A stretch of 64,000 bases of DNA from Solibacillus faecavium (GTDB lineage Bacteria > Bacillota > Bacilli > Bacillales_A > Planococcaceae): positions 592,891 through 656,890 of the forward strand of contig NZ_JACSPZ010000001.1 of assembly GCF_014836905.1 (NCBI RefSeq). The letters run 5' to 3'. Each line of letters begins with the position of its first letter. The stretch's first letter is position 1. Below, piece by piece: positions 35,179-43,907 of the stretch. Below the pieces are notes generated by a model. That model worked only from the letters and a program-made list of their open reading frames with translations. It searched no databases and had not been told where the DNA came from. The position numbers were made by a program, and so were the translations under genes.

Positions 35179-35211
35179 CGTATTATTCCCTTCTTCCTAG
35201 CATGTTTTATG

Positions 35212-36960
35212 TTATAAACCTACGCGGCCCATGCCGTTTATAATCTTGTCCAATGTTTCGTCGATCACAGTAATCATACGCGCATTCGCATTGTATGCTT
35301 GCTGGAATGTAATCATATTTGTCATTTCTTCATCCAGCGACACCGAGTTATGAGATGCACGATTATTTTCGATTTGTAGATGTAACGTTGTTGAATTGTA
35401 TTCATTTGTTACTGCTTGCTTCCCTTTTACACCAAGTTCTCCTATTAGAGATTTGTAATAAGATTGGAATGTGCCACCTTGTAAATTACCTAAAACAGCT
35501 GATTGCAATGCGGAAAGGCCGAGTATGTTTTTATTGTTACCTTCTTCTATTTTAAACATTAGTAATCCTGTTACAGGATCAACAGCTTGGGTATTGGTAG
35601 TTTGATCAATTATCGGTTCCAACCCGCCTGCCGCGGCAACTTGTTTTGGATCAGTAATTGCCACCATCATGTCTCTAGCAGTTGTTCCACCAAAAAAGTT
35701 AACTCCTTGTAGTCCTGTAAGATCTACCCCACCTGAGTGGACTGAATTAAATTGATCAATGATTTCTTTTGCCAATCCATCGATTTTTTTCATCATTTCA
35801 GGGTAAGTCCCTTGCACATTTTTAGCTGCATCTTCATAACCATACGCATCGATTAGTGCAGCTAATCTGCCTTTACTTGGTTCAAGGGCATTATGACTCA
35901 CATTCTCTTCATTACGTGGGTAAACAAATTCCGGAACACTATAGTTTGGATCATAATCGCCATGAGCCGGATCTTTAGCATTTGGATTAAATGCTAGATT
36001 TGGAGTTTTAATCGGTACACTTGTCATCACAATATGAGAAAACGGTGAATAGCCTGCTGTTTGTGAATTATCCACGTCACCATCGATTTCCTTATAAACG
36101 GGATTACCTGCACCATCAAGAATCGGATTGCCTGTAGCATCTAGATCTGGTCCTACCGATGACAAACTCCCAAACTCTCTCCCTCGCACTAAATCAATTG
36201 AATTACCAGTCGCGTCTTTATACGTTATTGTCATACTTCCTTCAGCGATTGCTAGTGCATTACCGCCTGATTTTTCCAAAGATATAGAAACAGGAATAAT
36301 ATCGTTTAATTGATCGACTAACACATCACGCGTATCATAAAGATCATTTGGCATATATCCATTTGGCTCTACTGTTTGAATTTGCTTATTAATATCTGCA
36401 ATTTGCTTCAATAAGCTATTTACTTGATCCGTTACAACATTAATCTCATTCCCAATATTCCCCTGAATTTGCTTCAGCTGGGTGTCCATATAGTTGAACG
36501 AATCAGCTAATGATTGTCCTTTTGAAATCATTACTTTACGAGCTGCTGTATCTTTAGGGTCGTCAATAACATCCTCCATTGACTTCCAAAATTCCGTAAA
36601 CGCTTTGTTAATCCCAAACTCTGAAGGCTCGGCCATAATATCTTCCATCTGCGAAATTGACTTTGTTGTCGATTGCCAATAACCCAATTTATTCGTTTCT
36701 TGGCGGTATTGGCGATCCACGAATTCATCCCGAATCCGCTGAACAGAGCTTGCCTGCACACCTGTTCCGATATGCCCCGCTGTTTTCCCTGTATTTAAGC
36801 CTGTCCCTGGAAATCCTGGTGTTGTTTCCATATTAACTCGTTGACGAGAATAGCCTATTGTATTGGCATTTGAAATATTATGTCCTGTTGTATAAAGTGC
36901 TGATTGCTGCGTGTATAGGCCACGCTTACTTGCCTCAAGTCCCATAAATGTTGAACGCAT
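35212..36960 (-). CDS. flgK: Flagellar hook-associated protein FlgK (HAP1)
   Basis: First junction protein between hook and filament. The 582-residue product has the rod/hook-type N-terminal SALYTTGHNISNANTIGYSRQ and a C-terminal EEMTNMITFQQAYNANARMI, both classical. The central region contains a Gly/Asp/Asn-rich segment around residues 240-320 and is somewhat longer than in B. subtilis (507). A strong hairpin separates it from flgN upstream, so its expression may depend on read-through or an own promoter. Confidence 0.96.
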   Translation of the reverse strand: MRSTFMGLEASKRGLYTQQSALYTTGHNISNANTIGYSRQRVNMETTPGFPGTGLNTGKTAGHIGTGVQASSVQRIRDEFVDRQYRQETNKLGYWQSTTKSISQMEDIMAEPSEFGINKAFTEFWKSMEDVIDDPKDTAARKVMISKGQSLADSFNYMDTQLKQIQGNIGNEINVVTDQVNSLLKQIADINKQIQTVEPNGYMPNDLYDTRDVLVDQLNDIIPVSISLEKSGGNALAIAEGSMTITYKDATGNSIDLVRGREFGSLSSVGPDLDATGNPILDGAGNPVYKEIDGDVDNSQTAGYSPFSHIVMTSVPIKTPNLAFNPNAKDPAHGDYDPNYSVPEFVYPRNEENVSHNALEPSKGRLAALIDAYGYEDAAKNVQGTYPEMMKKIDGLAKEIIDQFNSVHSGGVDLTGLQGVNFFGGTTARDMMVAITDPKQVAAAGGLEPIIDQTTNTQAVDPVTGLLMFKIEEGNNKNILGLSALQSAVLGNLQGGTFQSYYKSLIGELGVKGKQAVTNEYNSTTLHLQIENNRASHNSVSLDEEMTNMITFQQAYNANARMITVIDETLDKIINGMGRVGL

Positions 36961-37060
36961 TGTAGGACCTCCCTTTTAAGTATGTTTTTTAGTATTCCTT
37001 AGAAAAACAGTGGTGTGTTATAAACGCCAACACTGCCTTTGTCTATGTCGTTTTTTTATC

Positions 37061-37106
37061 AAAAAACGCATGTATCGCTCCCGCTGCATGCGGAAGCTTA
37101 CATGCG
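37061..37106 (-). terminator. Terminator between flgN and flgK
   Basis: CGCATGTAAGCTTCCGC pairs with GCGGGAGCGATACATGCG (one bulge), followed by TTTTTTG on the minus strand. It lies right after the flgN stop inside what is one operon in B. subtilis. It therefore probably sets a lower level of the downstream genes. Confidence 0.75.
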
Positions 37107-37107
37107 A

Positions 37108-37611
37108 TTAGGCTTTAAATTCATTGAACGATCGTTTTGTAATTTCTGAATTCCCGCGTATTTCAGCTCCGGAATAGTTGAACTGTTCTGTACGCTGTGG
37201 GCGCATCGCATCTAATGTGACGTTAATAAACTGTAGCGAATTAAGCACCATTTTTTGATTTAAGTCATTTTGCATTTTCAACTGATTAAGCAAGGTAACT
37301 AAACGCTCGCGTACATTTACTAATGCTTCTTTTATTTCACTGTTTTCAGCAGCATTGATTACATCGGCAACAGACGGTGTGTCAGTGAGAGCAATTCCTT
37401 TTGCTCGGAGGTAATCCGTTACCATCGACTGACGCTGTTGCTCAAGTGTATTAATTGCCGCTACATGTGCCTGTTCATTTTTTATGAGCTGATCAAGCTT
37501 TTCCATATCACCTTGCTTAATGTACTCCGTTTTCGCAAGCGCTAGCTCCAGTAGACTTTTATGCATTTTCTCTAGCTTTTCCAACGTGGCGACGATATTG
37601 GCAATTGACAT
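37108..37611 (-). CDS. flgN: FlgN export chaperone for FlgK/FlgL (YvyG)
   Basis: A cytoplasmic chaperone delivering the hook-associated proteins to the export gate. The 167-residue helical product opens MSIANIVATLEKLEKMHKSL and contains the FlgN region LRAKGIALTDTPSVADVINA. It lies between flgM and flgK as in B. subtilis. No membrane segments are present. Confidence 0.9.
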   Translation of the reverse strand: MSIANIVATLEKLEKMHKSLLELALAKTEYIKQGDMEKLDQLIKNEQAHVAAINTLEQQRQSMVTDYLRAKGIALTDTPSVADVINAAENSEIKEALVNVRERLVTLLNQLKMQNDLNQKMVLNSLQFINVTLDAMRPQRTEQFNYSGAEIRGNSEITKRSFNEFKA

Positions 37612-37644
37612 GTAATTAAGCGCTCCTTATTTCTATTTTTTTGA

Positions 37645-37905
37645 TTAACCGCGGTAAAATTTGAGCATATCTTCTGCAACTTTTTTCGCGTCTACTTTGT
37701 AATTTCCTGAATCAATATCTTCTTTTATTTGTTTCACACGCTCTGCACGTTCATTGGCATATGTTGAAGATGCCTGCATTTCTTTTGCTTTTGATGATAT
37801 TTCAATATGATCTGCAAAAGTTTTTGGAGTCTCTGCGTTTTTCACCGGACGAGCCTGCTTATTATAAGTATTGATCGCCTGAACATTAATAGGATTAATT
37901 TTCAT
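37645..37905 (-). CDS. flgM: Anti-sigma-D factor FlgM
   Basis: FlgM holds sigma-D until the hook is complete. The 86-residue product has the disordered N terminus with MKINPINVQAIN and the sigma-binding helices (DHIEISSKAKEMQ, RAERVKQIKEDIDSGNYKVD). AGGGAGG lies before the ATG. It has its own sigma-D promoter, giving the usual feedback loop. flgN follows at 33 bp. Confidence 0.95.
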   Translation of the reverse strand: MKINPINVQAINTYNKQARPVKNAETPKTFADHIEISSKAKEMQASSTYANERAERVKQIKEDIDSGNYKVDAKKVAEDMLKFYRG

Positions 37906-37946
37906 TTTATAGACCTCCCTTTCATTAAAAGCATTGTCTGTTCTTT

Positions 37947-37973
37947 ATTTCGACTACTTCATTGAATTGTTTA
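37947..37973 (-). promoter_or_regulatory. Sigma-D promoter of flgM
   Basis: TAAA, exactly 15 bases, then GTCGAAAT (minus strand), 6 of 8 matches to GCCGATAT with a perfect -35 and spacing. Dual control of flgM by sigma-D is established in Bacillus. Confidence 0.7.
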
Positions 37974-38030
37974 TGCTTTATTTGAAAAAACACTACGAAT
38001 GTATTAAAGTTATAAGCTTATTTTATGAAA

Positions 38031-38066
38031 AATAAAAACGAAGTCCTATTGAAACGACTTCGTTTT
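38031..38066 (-). terminator. Terminator of yvyF (comF operon end)
   Basis: AAAACGAAGTC and GACTTCGTTTT are perfect 11-base arms around a ten-base loop, then TATTTTT on the minus strand, 7 bases past the yvyF stop. Confidence 0.92.
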
Positions 38067-38072
38067 AAGACA

Positions 38073-38483
38073 TTATTTTTTGTCTGAAAGATATGTGGTG
38101 CGGTCACGGCGTTTAATATCATTGCGAAACTCTTGGGCTGCTTCAAATGTGCGTAATTCTGATTTCATTTCACCTTGACACTTTTCACATAGTTTCCCTT
38201 TGTTTGTTAAATGACCACAATTATCACATGGATAGCCTAGACTTGGGAATACTGCTGGGTGTAAACGACCTTTTCTCACCCATTTATATAACATTTCACG
38301 TTCGACCCCAGTCGCTTCTACAATTCGGTCTACATTCGCCGCTCGGTTTTCACGCTTACGTAAAAAGCGATAAACGATTTGGTACATATCCTCTTCCTTT
38401 TGCGCACAGTTATGGCATACCTCTCTTAATCCTGTATAATTGAAAAACGAATCACACATAGGGCAATTTCTTAATTCCGCCAT
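38073..38483 (-). CDS. yvyF: YvyF flagellar-operon protein with zinc-ribbon motifs
   Basis: A 136-residue protein with two CxxC pairs at each end (CPMCDSFF...CHNC and CDNCGHL...CEKC) around a helix-turn-helix-like centre (VDRIVEATGVEREMLYKWVR). It matches YvyF of the B. subtilis comF-flgM interval, reported as a flagellar regulatory factor family. DNA or protein binding is suggested by the motifs only. It follows comFC by 98 bp. Confidence 0.88.
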   Translation of the reverse strand: MAELRNCPMCDSFFNYTGLREVCHNCAQKEEDMYQIVYRFLRKRENRAANVDRIVEATGVEREMLYKWVRKGRLHPAVFPSLGYPCDNCGHLTNKGKLCEKCQGEMKSELRTFEAAQEFRNDIKRRDRTTYLSDKK

Positions 38484-38581
38484 AGTTCTCCTCCTATCTC
38501 ATTTAACTCTCTTCATTCATTATACATATTGCCCTGTCATTTTTAATGACAACTTTCCAAACTCTTTAAAGGTAGCCATTG

Positions 38582-39187
38582 TTAGCCATGAATCAGTGTC
38601 AAGCCTTCCACCGCTTTTGCGCCAGCTTGCAGTAACGCTCTTTTCGCATGGTTGAAAGTTGTACCTGTCGTATAAATATCGTCCACTAAGAGTAAATTTT
38701 GATCTTTTATTGCCTTTGCATTCACTACTTCAAAGAGCTGTGGTGTCTGCAATCTCTGCTCTCTTGTTTTTAACGCTTGCTGCTCATTTGATAGCTTTAC
38801 TAAATGATGGGCAAAGGGAATACTAGCTGCTTTTAGTAATTCGTCAATGTGCGAAAAGGTTCTTATTTTTAAATTTTCAGGATGCATGGGAATCGGAATA
38901 ATGAGGCGTTTTTCATTTTTTAGCTGTTCATGGAGAATTCGGTTGAAAGCGTGAGCAAGAACGATATCATGTAGAAATTTATAGCGGTGCAAATAATCTT
39001 TCATCGCTTCATTATAATGGTATAAAGACACGACGCCTTCTTCCTGCTGCTTTTCGATTCGATGGAAGCGTTGTTCACAGCGAGAGCAGATTGTCTGGGG
39101 TAATGTATTTCTGAGAAGCTCTTCCCACCCGAAACTTTGGTTTAGTTCCCTTTCACAAAGTAAGCAATACTGGATAGGCTTATTCAT
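38582..39187 (-). CDS. comFC: ComFC, phosphoribosyltransferase-like competence protein
   Basis: Needed for transformation and thought to act with ComFA on incoming single strands. The 201-residue product has an N-terminal zinc ribbon (CLLCERE...CSRCEQ) and the PRTase signature LLVDDIYTTGTTF near residue 165. It is slightly shorter than B. subtilis ComFC. The start overlaps the comFA end by 8 bases. ComFB, found between the two in B. subtilis, is absent. Confidence 0.93.
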   Translation of the reverse strand: MNKPIQYCLLCERELNQSFGWEELLRNTLPQTICSRCEQRFHRIEKQQEEGVVSLYHYNEAMKDYLHRYKFLHDIVLAHAFNRILHEQLKNEKRLIIPIPMHPENLKIRTFSHIDELLKAASIPFAHHLVKLSNEQQALKTREQRLQTPQLFEVVNAKAIKDQNLLLVDDIYTTGTTFNHAKRALLQAGAKAVEGLTLIHG

Positions 39188-40649
39188 AGCGGTTCATCTC
39201 CAGTATCTTTTTCCGCGCCTGATCCATTTCCATCGTGATACCGTGATGAAAAAATACAATATCCCCTGTCGGATACTGCACATTCCGTCCGACTCTCCCG
39301 CTAATTTGAATCAGTGCACTGGAAGTAAAAATAAGGTTTTCAGCTCCAACAACTGCTACTTGTACATTTTTTATCGTAATACCACGCTCTAATATCGTGG
39401 TCGTCAATAGGCCTTTTCTTTCTTCATTGCGTAATTGTAATACTTTCTCTTTGCGGTCAGGGTCTTCGGAATGGACACTTTCAATTGTAGGTTCGATTTG
39501 CTGAAACAGTGATGTTGCTTGTTCCATTAAATCAATGGTAGGGAAAAAAATAAGGAATGGCTGATGATTTTGAAGCCGTTGTTCTACCCAATTTTTGAGT
39601 TTTTGAGGGATTTTTTGTTTGTGAAATGCTTTTTCATAATTCCAAAGTGCCTGATACCGCGGGACAGGCAGTAACTGTCCATGAAATCTTCGTGCGATAA
39701 AGGAGTAACCCCATTTCTCATTTCTTTGCTGAATGAGTAGTTTTGTTGAAGGGGTGGCGGTCACGAAGGCAATTGGTGCATCGGCTTTTTTCGCTTTCAT
39801 TACTGCACGCTGCAATGCTTCATCATATGTGTAAGGAAATGCATCGGCTTCGTCCACTATCATCACATCAAATGCATTTTCAAACCGGTAAAGCTGATGG
39901 GTCGTTGCAAGAATTAGCTGCGCAAATTGCGTGTCATTTTGTGCCCCGCCATATAGTGCATGTATCATAATATTTTGAAATACTTGTTGAAAACGAGGAT
40001 AAAGCTCGAGTACTACATCTGTTCTCGGCGTTGCTACACAAACTCTTTTTCCTGCTTTAAGTGAGGCGTAGATGGGGGCGAAAAGGATCTCTGTTTTACC
40101 AGCGCCGCATACCGCGTGGATAAGGTGGTTGTGGTTTTGTTTTAAGCTAGTGAGGAGTTCATCGGCCGCTTTTTGCTGATGAACGGTTAGCTTTCCCCTC
40201 CAAGTAAATTTAACATGGGATTTCTGAATTCGAGAGCGGGGTAGCTCATTTTCCCACAGGATTAATTCATCACAGCTGCACATGCGCCCCATCGTAATGC
40301 AATGCCGACAATAGTGACACGTTTTCTGACACTTTGCACAGTGAAAAGAAATAAATTTTTGCCGTTGTTCATTTAGACAACGCCTGCATTTTAGGTTGGG
40401 CTTTGTAGTAACGGCAGAAGTAATTTCAAAATATCCTCGTATAATATAGGTTTCGATTTTAGCTGGTGGAAATGGGGTGTTGTGACGCGACCAAATTCGG
40501 CCAGTGAAGAAATTCTCGATAGCAGGTTCAGGGATGAAGCCGAAGTAGTGGGTAGGTTTTTGATATCTGGATGCGACGGAATTGGAGATTGCGTTGGGAC
40601 GGAATAATCGGTAATGCTTTTTAATTGTTGATGTAGGTGTTGTGGACAT
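39180..40649 (-). CDS. comFA: ComFA, DNA-uptake ATP-dependent helicase/translocase
   Basis: A DEAD-box-like ATPase that drives transforming DNA through the membrane channel. The 489-residue product has the N-terminal four-cysteine zinc finger (CRRCLNEQ...CAKCQ...CHYCRHC), Walker A VCGAGKTEIL, DEADAF and the helicase motif VI region QISGRVGRNVQYP. ATG 40649 is chosen for AAAGGAG upstream; the frame extends to 40718 through a repeat array. Expression should require ComK, but I see no clear AAAA-N5-TTTT pair before it. Confidence 0.94.
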   Translation of the reverse strand: MSTTPTSTIKKHYRLFRPNAISNSVASRYQKPTHYFGFIPEPAIENFFTGRIWSRHNTPFPPAKIETYIIRGYFEITSAVTTKPNLKCRRCLNEQRQKFISFHCAKCQKTCHYCRHCITMGRMCSCDELILWENELPRSRIQKSHVKFTWRGKLTVHQQKAADELLTSLKQNHNHLIHAVCGAGKTEILFAPIYASLKAGKRVCVATPRTDVVLELYPRFQQVFQNIMIHALYGGAQNDTQFAQLILATTHQLYRFENAFDVMIVDEADAFPYTYDEALQRAVMKAKKADAPIAFVTATPSTKLLIQQRNEKWGYSFIARRFHGQLLPVPRYQALWNYEKAFHKQKIPQKLKNWVEQRLQNHQPFLIFFPTIDLMEQATSLFQQIEPTIESVHSEDPDRKEKVLQLRNEERKGLLTTTILERGITIKNVQVAVVGAENLIFTSSALIQISGRVGRNVQYPTGDIVFFHHGITMEMDQARKKILEMNRYE

Positions 40650-40680
40650 TATCTTAGCTCCTTTATAGATAATTTTTGTA

Positions 40681-41345
40681 TGAATTTCGTAATATCTAGT
40701 GTCCGGGTTACTTTTCACCCCGCAGTTTCTACTTTTTCCTGTTCACGTTCCACTTTCGGCTCAAAAGCTTCTACTTTTCTAGACTCAGGTACTACTTTTT
40801 GAATGAATTTTCTAATATCAAATGCCGGGGTTACTTTTCGCTCCGCAGTTTCTTCTGTTCACGTTCTACTTTTGACTCAAAAGTTTCTACTTTTCTTGAC
40901 TCAGGTTCTACTTTTTGAATGAAGTTGTCTAATATTAAATGCCGGGGTTACTTTTCACCCTGCAGTTTCTACTTTTCCATGTTCACGTTCTACTTTATGC
41001 TCAAAAGCGTCTACTTCTCCATGCTCAGGTTCCACTTTCTGAATGAAATTTTCTAATATCTAGCACCATGGCTACTTTTCTTGCCGCAGTTTCTACTTTC
41101 CCTTGCTTATGTTCCACTTTCTGCTCAGAAGCTTCTACTTCTCGGGTTTAGGATTCCACTTTCCGAATAGTATTTTCTAAAATCAAATACCAGGGCTTCT
41201 TTTCGCGAAACAGTTTCTACTTTCCCCTCCTTACGTTCTAGTTTCTGTTCAACAGCTTCTACTTCTCTTAGCCCAGATTCTACTTTCTAAATAAAGTTTT
41301 CTAATATCTAATACCAAGGTTACTTTTCAAAGCCCCGGTTACACT
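40681..41345 (-). repeat. Tandem array of about 124-bp units built on 21-bp GTAGAA anchors (locus A)
   Basis: The anchor TAATATC recurs at about 40690, 40813, 40930, 41054, 41178 and 41302, giving intervals of 123, 117, 124, 124 and 124. Within a unit, AAAGTAGAA (minus strand) recurs every 21 bp four times, then after about 40 bp. The copies differ by many substitutions, so the array is old. One frame reads heptads of the type KVExFES/KVEREQ, but 124 is not a multiple of 3 and stops occur in each copy, so it is not a gene. It fills the comFA-degV gap. Confidence 0.8.
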
Positions 41346-41369
41346 TCCCGCCTCAAATTCCACTCCAAA

Positions 41370-41413
41370 TAAAAAAAACAGCCACTCTACCAATAAGTTA
41401 GTAGTGACTGTTT
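41370..41413 (-). terminator. Terminator of degV
   Basis: AAACAGTCACT and AGTGGCTGTTT arms on the minus strand, followed by a run of T, 14 bases past the degV stop. Confidence 0.88.
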
Positions 41414-41426
41414 GTGCATTGTTGCA

Positions 41427-42269
41427 TTACTTTTTTATCCAGCCCATTGCAATGGCGCCTTCACCTAAGTGCGTGCCGATTACGGGACCGAAATAGCTAA
41501 GCGTGAAATCGACTGTTGGATAAGCAGCCGCTAGTGAACTCATCCATTCGCGAGCTTCATCTTGACAGTTGGCGTGAATAACTACTGCTTGAAGAGCACC
41601 ATACTTTTCGACCGCTGATGCTAATTGTTCTTCTACACGGCGTATTGCTTTTTTGCGTGTGCGGATTTTTTCGAATGGGACAATTACTTTGTTCTCAAAT
41701 GTTAATATTGGTTTGACTTGCAGTAAGCCACCAATTAATGCAGCTGCTGCCGATAATCGACCGCCGCGTTGCAGATGCTGTAAATCATCGACGATAATGT
41801 ACTCATCCATCGTATGTTTCAATTCATTTAAGTGGGCAATGATCTGTTCCCCTGATGCACCTTCTAAAGCTAGTTTAGCCGCTTCCTTCACGTACATTCC
41901 TTGCAAATATGCCGCTACTTCCGAATCAAATGCGTAAACGTTAGTTCCTTCCACCATACCACTTGCTTGTACAGCGCCTTGGAAAGTTCCGCTAATGCCG
42001 CTTGATAAATGGATAGTTACTATCTCATCATATTCTTTTCCTATTGTTTCAAAAAGCTCAACGAATTTTCCGACTGATGGCTGTGTTGTTTTAGGGAATT
42101 CCTTAGCACCACGCACTCGGTCATAAAACTCAGAAGCTGTAATATCAATTTCTTCATCATAAAACGTTCCTTCAATATTAACACTCAATGGAATCATATG
42201 AATATTGTACGTTTTTCGTTCTTCAAGTGTTAAATAGGCTGTACTATCTGTCACAATTGCTGTTTTCAT
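41427..42269 (-). CDS. degV: DegV family fatty-acid-binding protein
   Basis: DegV (FakB-type) proteins bind a fatty acid and present it to a kinase. The 280-residue product shows the family opening KTAIVTDSTAYLTLEER, the TTQPSVGKFVELFE region, HLSSGISGTFQGAV and a C-terminal HLGEGAIAMGW. Length normal. It lies in the yviA position between degU and comFA. It has a terminator on each side, so it is probably monocistronic. Confidence 0.94.
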   Translation of the reverse strand: MKTAIVTDSTAYLTLEERKTYNIHMIPLSVNIEGTFYDEEIDITASEFYDRVRGAKEFPKTTQPSVGKFVELFETIGKEYDEIVTIHLSSGISGTFQGAVQASGMVEGTNVYAFDSEVAAYLQGMYVKEAAKLALEGASGEQIIAHLNELKHTMDEYIIVDDLQHLQRGGRLSAAAALIGGLLQVKPILTFENKVIVPFEKIRTRKKAIRRVEEQLASAVEKYGALQAVVIHANCQDEAREWMSSLAAAYPTVDFTLSYFGPVIGTHLGEGAIAMGWIKK

Positions 42270-42380
42270 TGCTCTCCCACTCTCCTATGTTCACTAGTTT
42301 ACATGAACTCTATGTAATTGTGAACGAAAAAATGCCTTTTCTGTAGAGAACTTCCCTGTTTCATCGCATTTTTGTTATAT

Positions 42381-42418
42381 GAAAAAAACATCTCGGCGAT
42401 CATTTTCGCAAGATGTTT
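42381..42418 (-). terminator. Terminator of the lipoprotein gene
   Basis: AAACATCTTGCGA and TCGCCGAGATGTTT arms with a short loop, then TTTTT on the minus strand. Confidence 0.85.
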
Positions 42419-42438
42419 CTTCATGTATATAAAATTTA

Positions 42439-42954
42439 TTATTCACTGCCAATATAATAAATGCTTGATACTTTCCAGCCATCTTCATTCATAAATACAG
42501 TTACTTGACGACCAACCCCGGAAAGCTCAGCACCTGTTTTTATCTCTTTTGTTTCAGTCTTTAAATTGGAAAACACCTGTGCCTCTTCTTCACTGTAGTT
42601 TACAATTGTTATATCTTCTGCTGTACGCTTTACATCATATTGATTAAATACTGCGGATACGGCTTGGATATCTTCCTCATAATTGAAGCCTTTAGCATTT
42701 TTTGAAATAATATTTTTATAACGTTCTAAATCCTTTTCATTAAAGGCTTTTATATATTCATCAAAAGCAGATATAATATTCTTTTTTTCTTCCTCAGGAA
42801 CTCCGGTAGCTTCCTGAATTGAATCACCTAAAATTTCAAAACCAACCGTACCTTCATCGATCGTTTTTTGCAATTTTTCCGGTGATGCGTCTTTTTCGTC
42901 CCCACAAGCTGCAAGTACAAATATCGACAGGACAGCTATTAACCACTTTTTCAT
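42439..42954 (-). CDS. Lipoprotein with NTF2/SnoaL-like domain
   Basis: A 171-residue protein with a lipoprotein signal (MKKWLIAVLSIFVLAACGDE, lipobox LAAC), then a helical linker and an NTF2-like fold (AFDEYIKAFNEKDLERYKNI, ending VTVFMNEDGWKVSSIYYIG). ATG 42954 follows GGGAGG by 11 bases; a TTG start at 42975 is less likely. The role is unknown; NTF2-like extracytoplasmic lipoproteins often bind small molecules or partners. It is between degU and degV and has no partner in its unit. Confidence 0.85.
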   Translation of the reverse strand: MKKWLIAVLSIFVLAACGDEKDASPEKLQKTIDEGTVGFEILGDSIQEATGVPEEEKKNIISAFDEYIKAFNEKDLERYKNIISKNAKGFNYEEDIQAVSAVFNQYDVKRTAEDITIVNYSEEEAQVFSNLKTETKEIKTGAELSGVGRQVTVFMNEDGWKVSSIYYIGSE

Positions 42955-43161
42955 ATTTTCACAAACCTCCCGCAAAATATTTTAGCATACTACTATCTAA
43001 AATTCGATGTCCCGAACATTCTCTTAAGCATCTATAACACATATAGACGAAAGTTGTTCACAGATGTTTCTTATATTGGTGATAATCGAAGTAAATATAG
43101 CTGGGAAAATTAGCAAAACTATAAGCTTTATTAACGCAACGTACCAAATATTATTGCAAAT

Positions 43162-43196
43162 AAAAAAACAGAGCTACCAAATTGGCTCTCTGTTTT
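43162..43196 (-). terminator. Terminator of degS-degU
   Basis: AAAACAGAGAGCC and GGTAGCTCTGTTTT arms (bulged) followed by TTT on the minus strand, 15 bases past the degU stop. Confidence 0.88.
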
Positions 43197-43210
43197 ATCA
43201 TTACATAATA

Positions 43211-43885
43211 TTATCGAACCTCTACCCAGCCATTTTTAATTGCTGTTACAACGGCTTGTGTACGGTCATTTACATTCATTTTTTGTAAAATGCTTGATAC
43301 ATGGTTTTTAACCGTTTTTTCCGAGATGAAAAGCGTCTCACCAATCGTACGGTTAGATTGTCCATCTGTAAGTAATTGAAGTACTTCACATTCACGCTTT
43401 GTTAATAAGTGGAATGGACGGCGAATTTCTGTTTGGTGGAAATTCCCTTTATTTTCGTGCTCAGATAAGCGGCGGAATTCCGCTACCAAGTTTTTCGTTA
43501 CTTTAGGGTGCAAGTATGAACCACCATTTGAAACAACTTTAATTGCTTCCACGATTTCATCGGCATCCATCTCTTTTAGCATATAGCCTAAAGCACCTGA
43601 TTTTAATGCATGTGTTACATATGATTCGTCATCGTGAATAGATAACACCATTACTTTTGCATCCGGGTATTCTGCGATTAAGTCAGCTGTCGCTTCTACA
43701 CCATTTTTGCCAGGCATATTAATATCCATTAATACTACATCAGGCTGATTTCTTTCATATAGATTTACTACATCTGCTCCATCATCACCTTCAGCAACAA
43801 CCTCAAATGTATCTTCAAAATCTAAAATTCGTTTTACCCCTTCACGGAATAGTTGATGATCATCAACAATAATAATTTTCGTCAT
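43211..43885 (-). CDS. degU: Two-component response regulator DegU
   Basis: It controls exoprotease, motility and competence genes, and in B. subtilis primes comK transcription. The 224-residue product has a receiver domain with acidic pocket D8/D9 and phospho-acceptor D54 ([10 protein letters not shown]), a conserved Lys in [16 protein letters not shown], and a LuxR/NarL-type helix-turn-helix ([20 protein letters not shown]). It follows degS by 22 bp. Confidence 0.97.
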   Translation of the reverse strand: MTKIIIVDDHQLFREGVKRILDFEDTFEVVAEGDDGADVVNLYERNQPDVVLMDINMPGKNGVEATADLIAEYPDAKVMVLSIHDDESYVTHALKSGALGYMLKEMDADEIVEAIKVVSNGGSYLHPKVTKNLVAEFRRLSEHENKGNFHQTEIRRPFHLLTKRECEVLQLLTDGQSNRTIGETLFISEKTVKNHVSSILQKMNVNDRTQAVVTAIKNGWVEVR

Positions 43886-43907
43886 AAAAAAACCCCCTGG
43901 ACACTAT

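Noticed and set aside
40681..41345. Possible coding gene with KVExFES heptads in locus A
   Set aside because: The 124-bp unit is not a multiple of three and each copy carries stops, so no continuous frame exists; treated as a DNA-level repeat.
40681..41345. CRISPR array
   Set aside because: The regular spacing looks CRISPR-like at first, but the constant word is only about 6-9 bp, spacers are 12-14 bp and similar between units, and no cas genes are near.
43080..43160. Short plus-strand frame at 43064-43288
   Set aside because: It covers the degU terminator and the antisense of the degU 3' end; no start signal.
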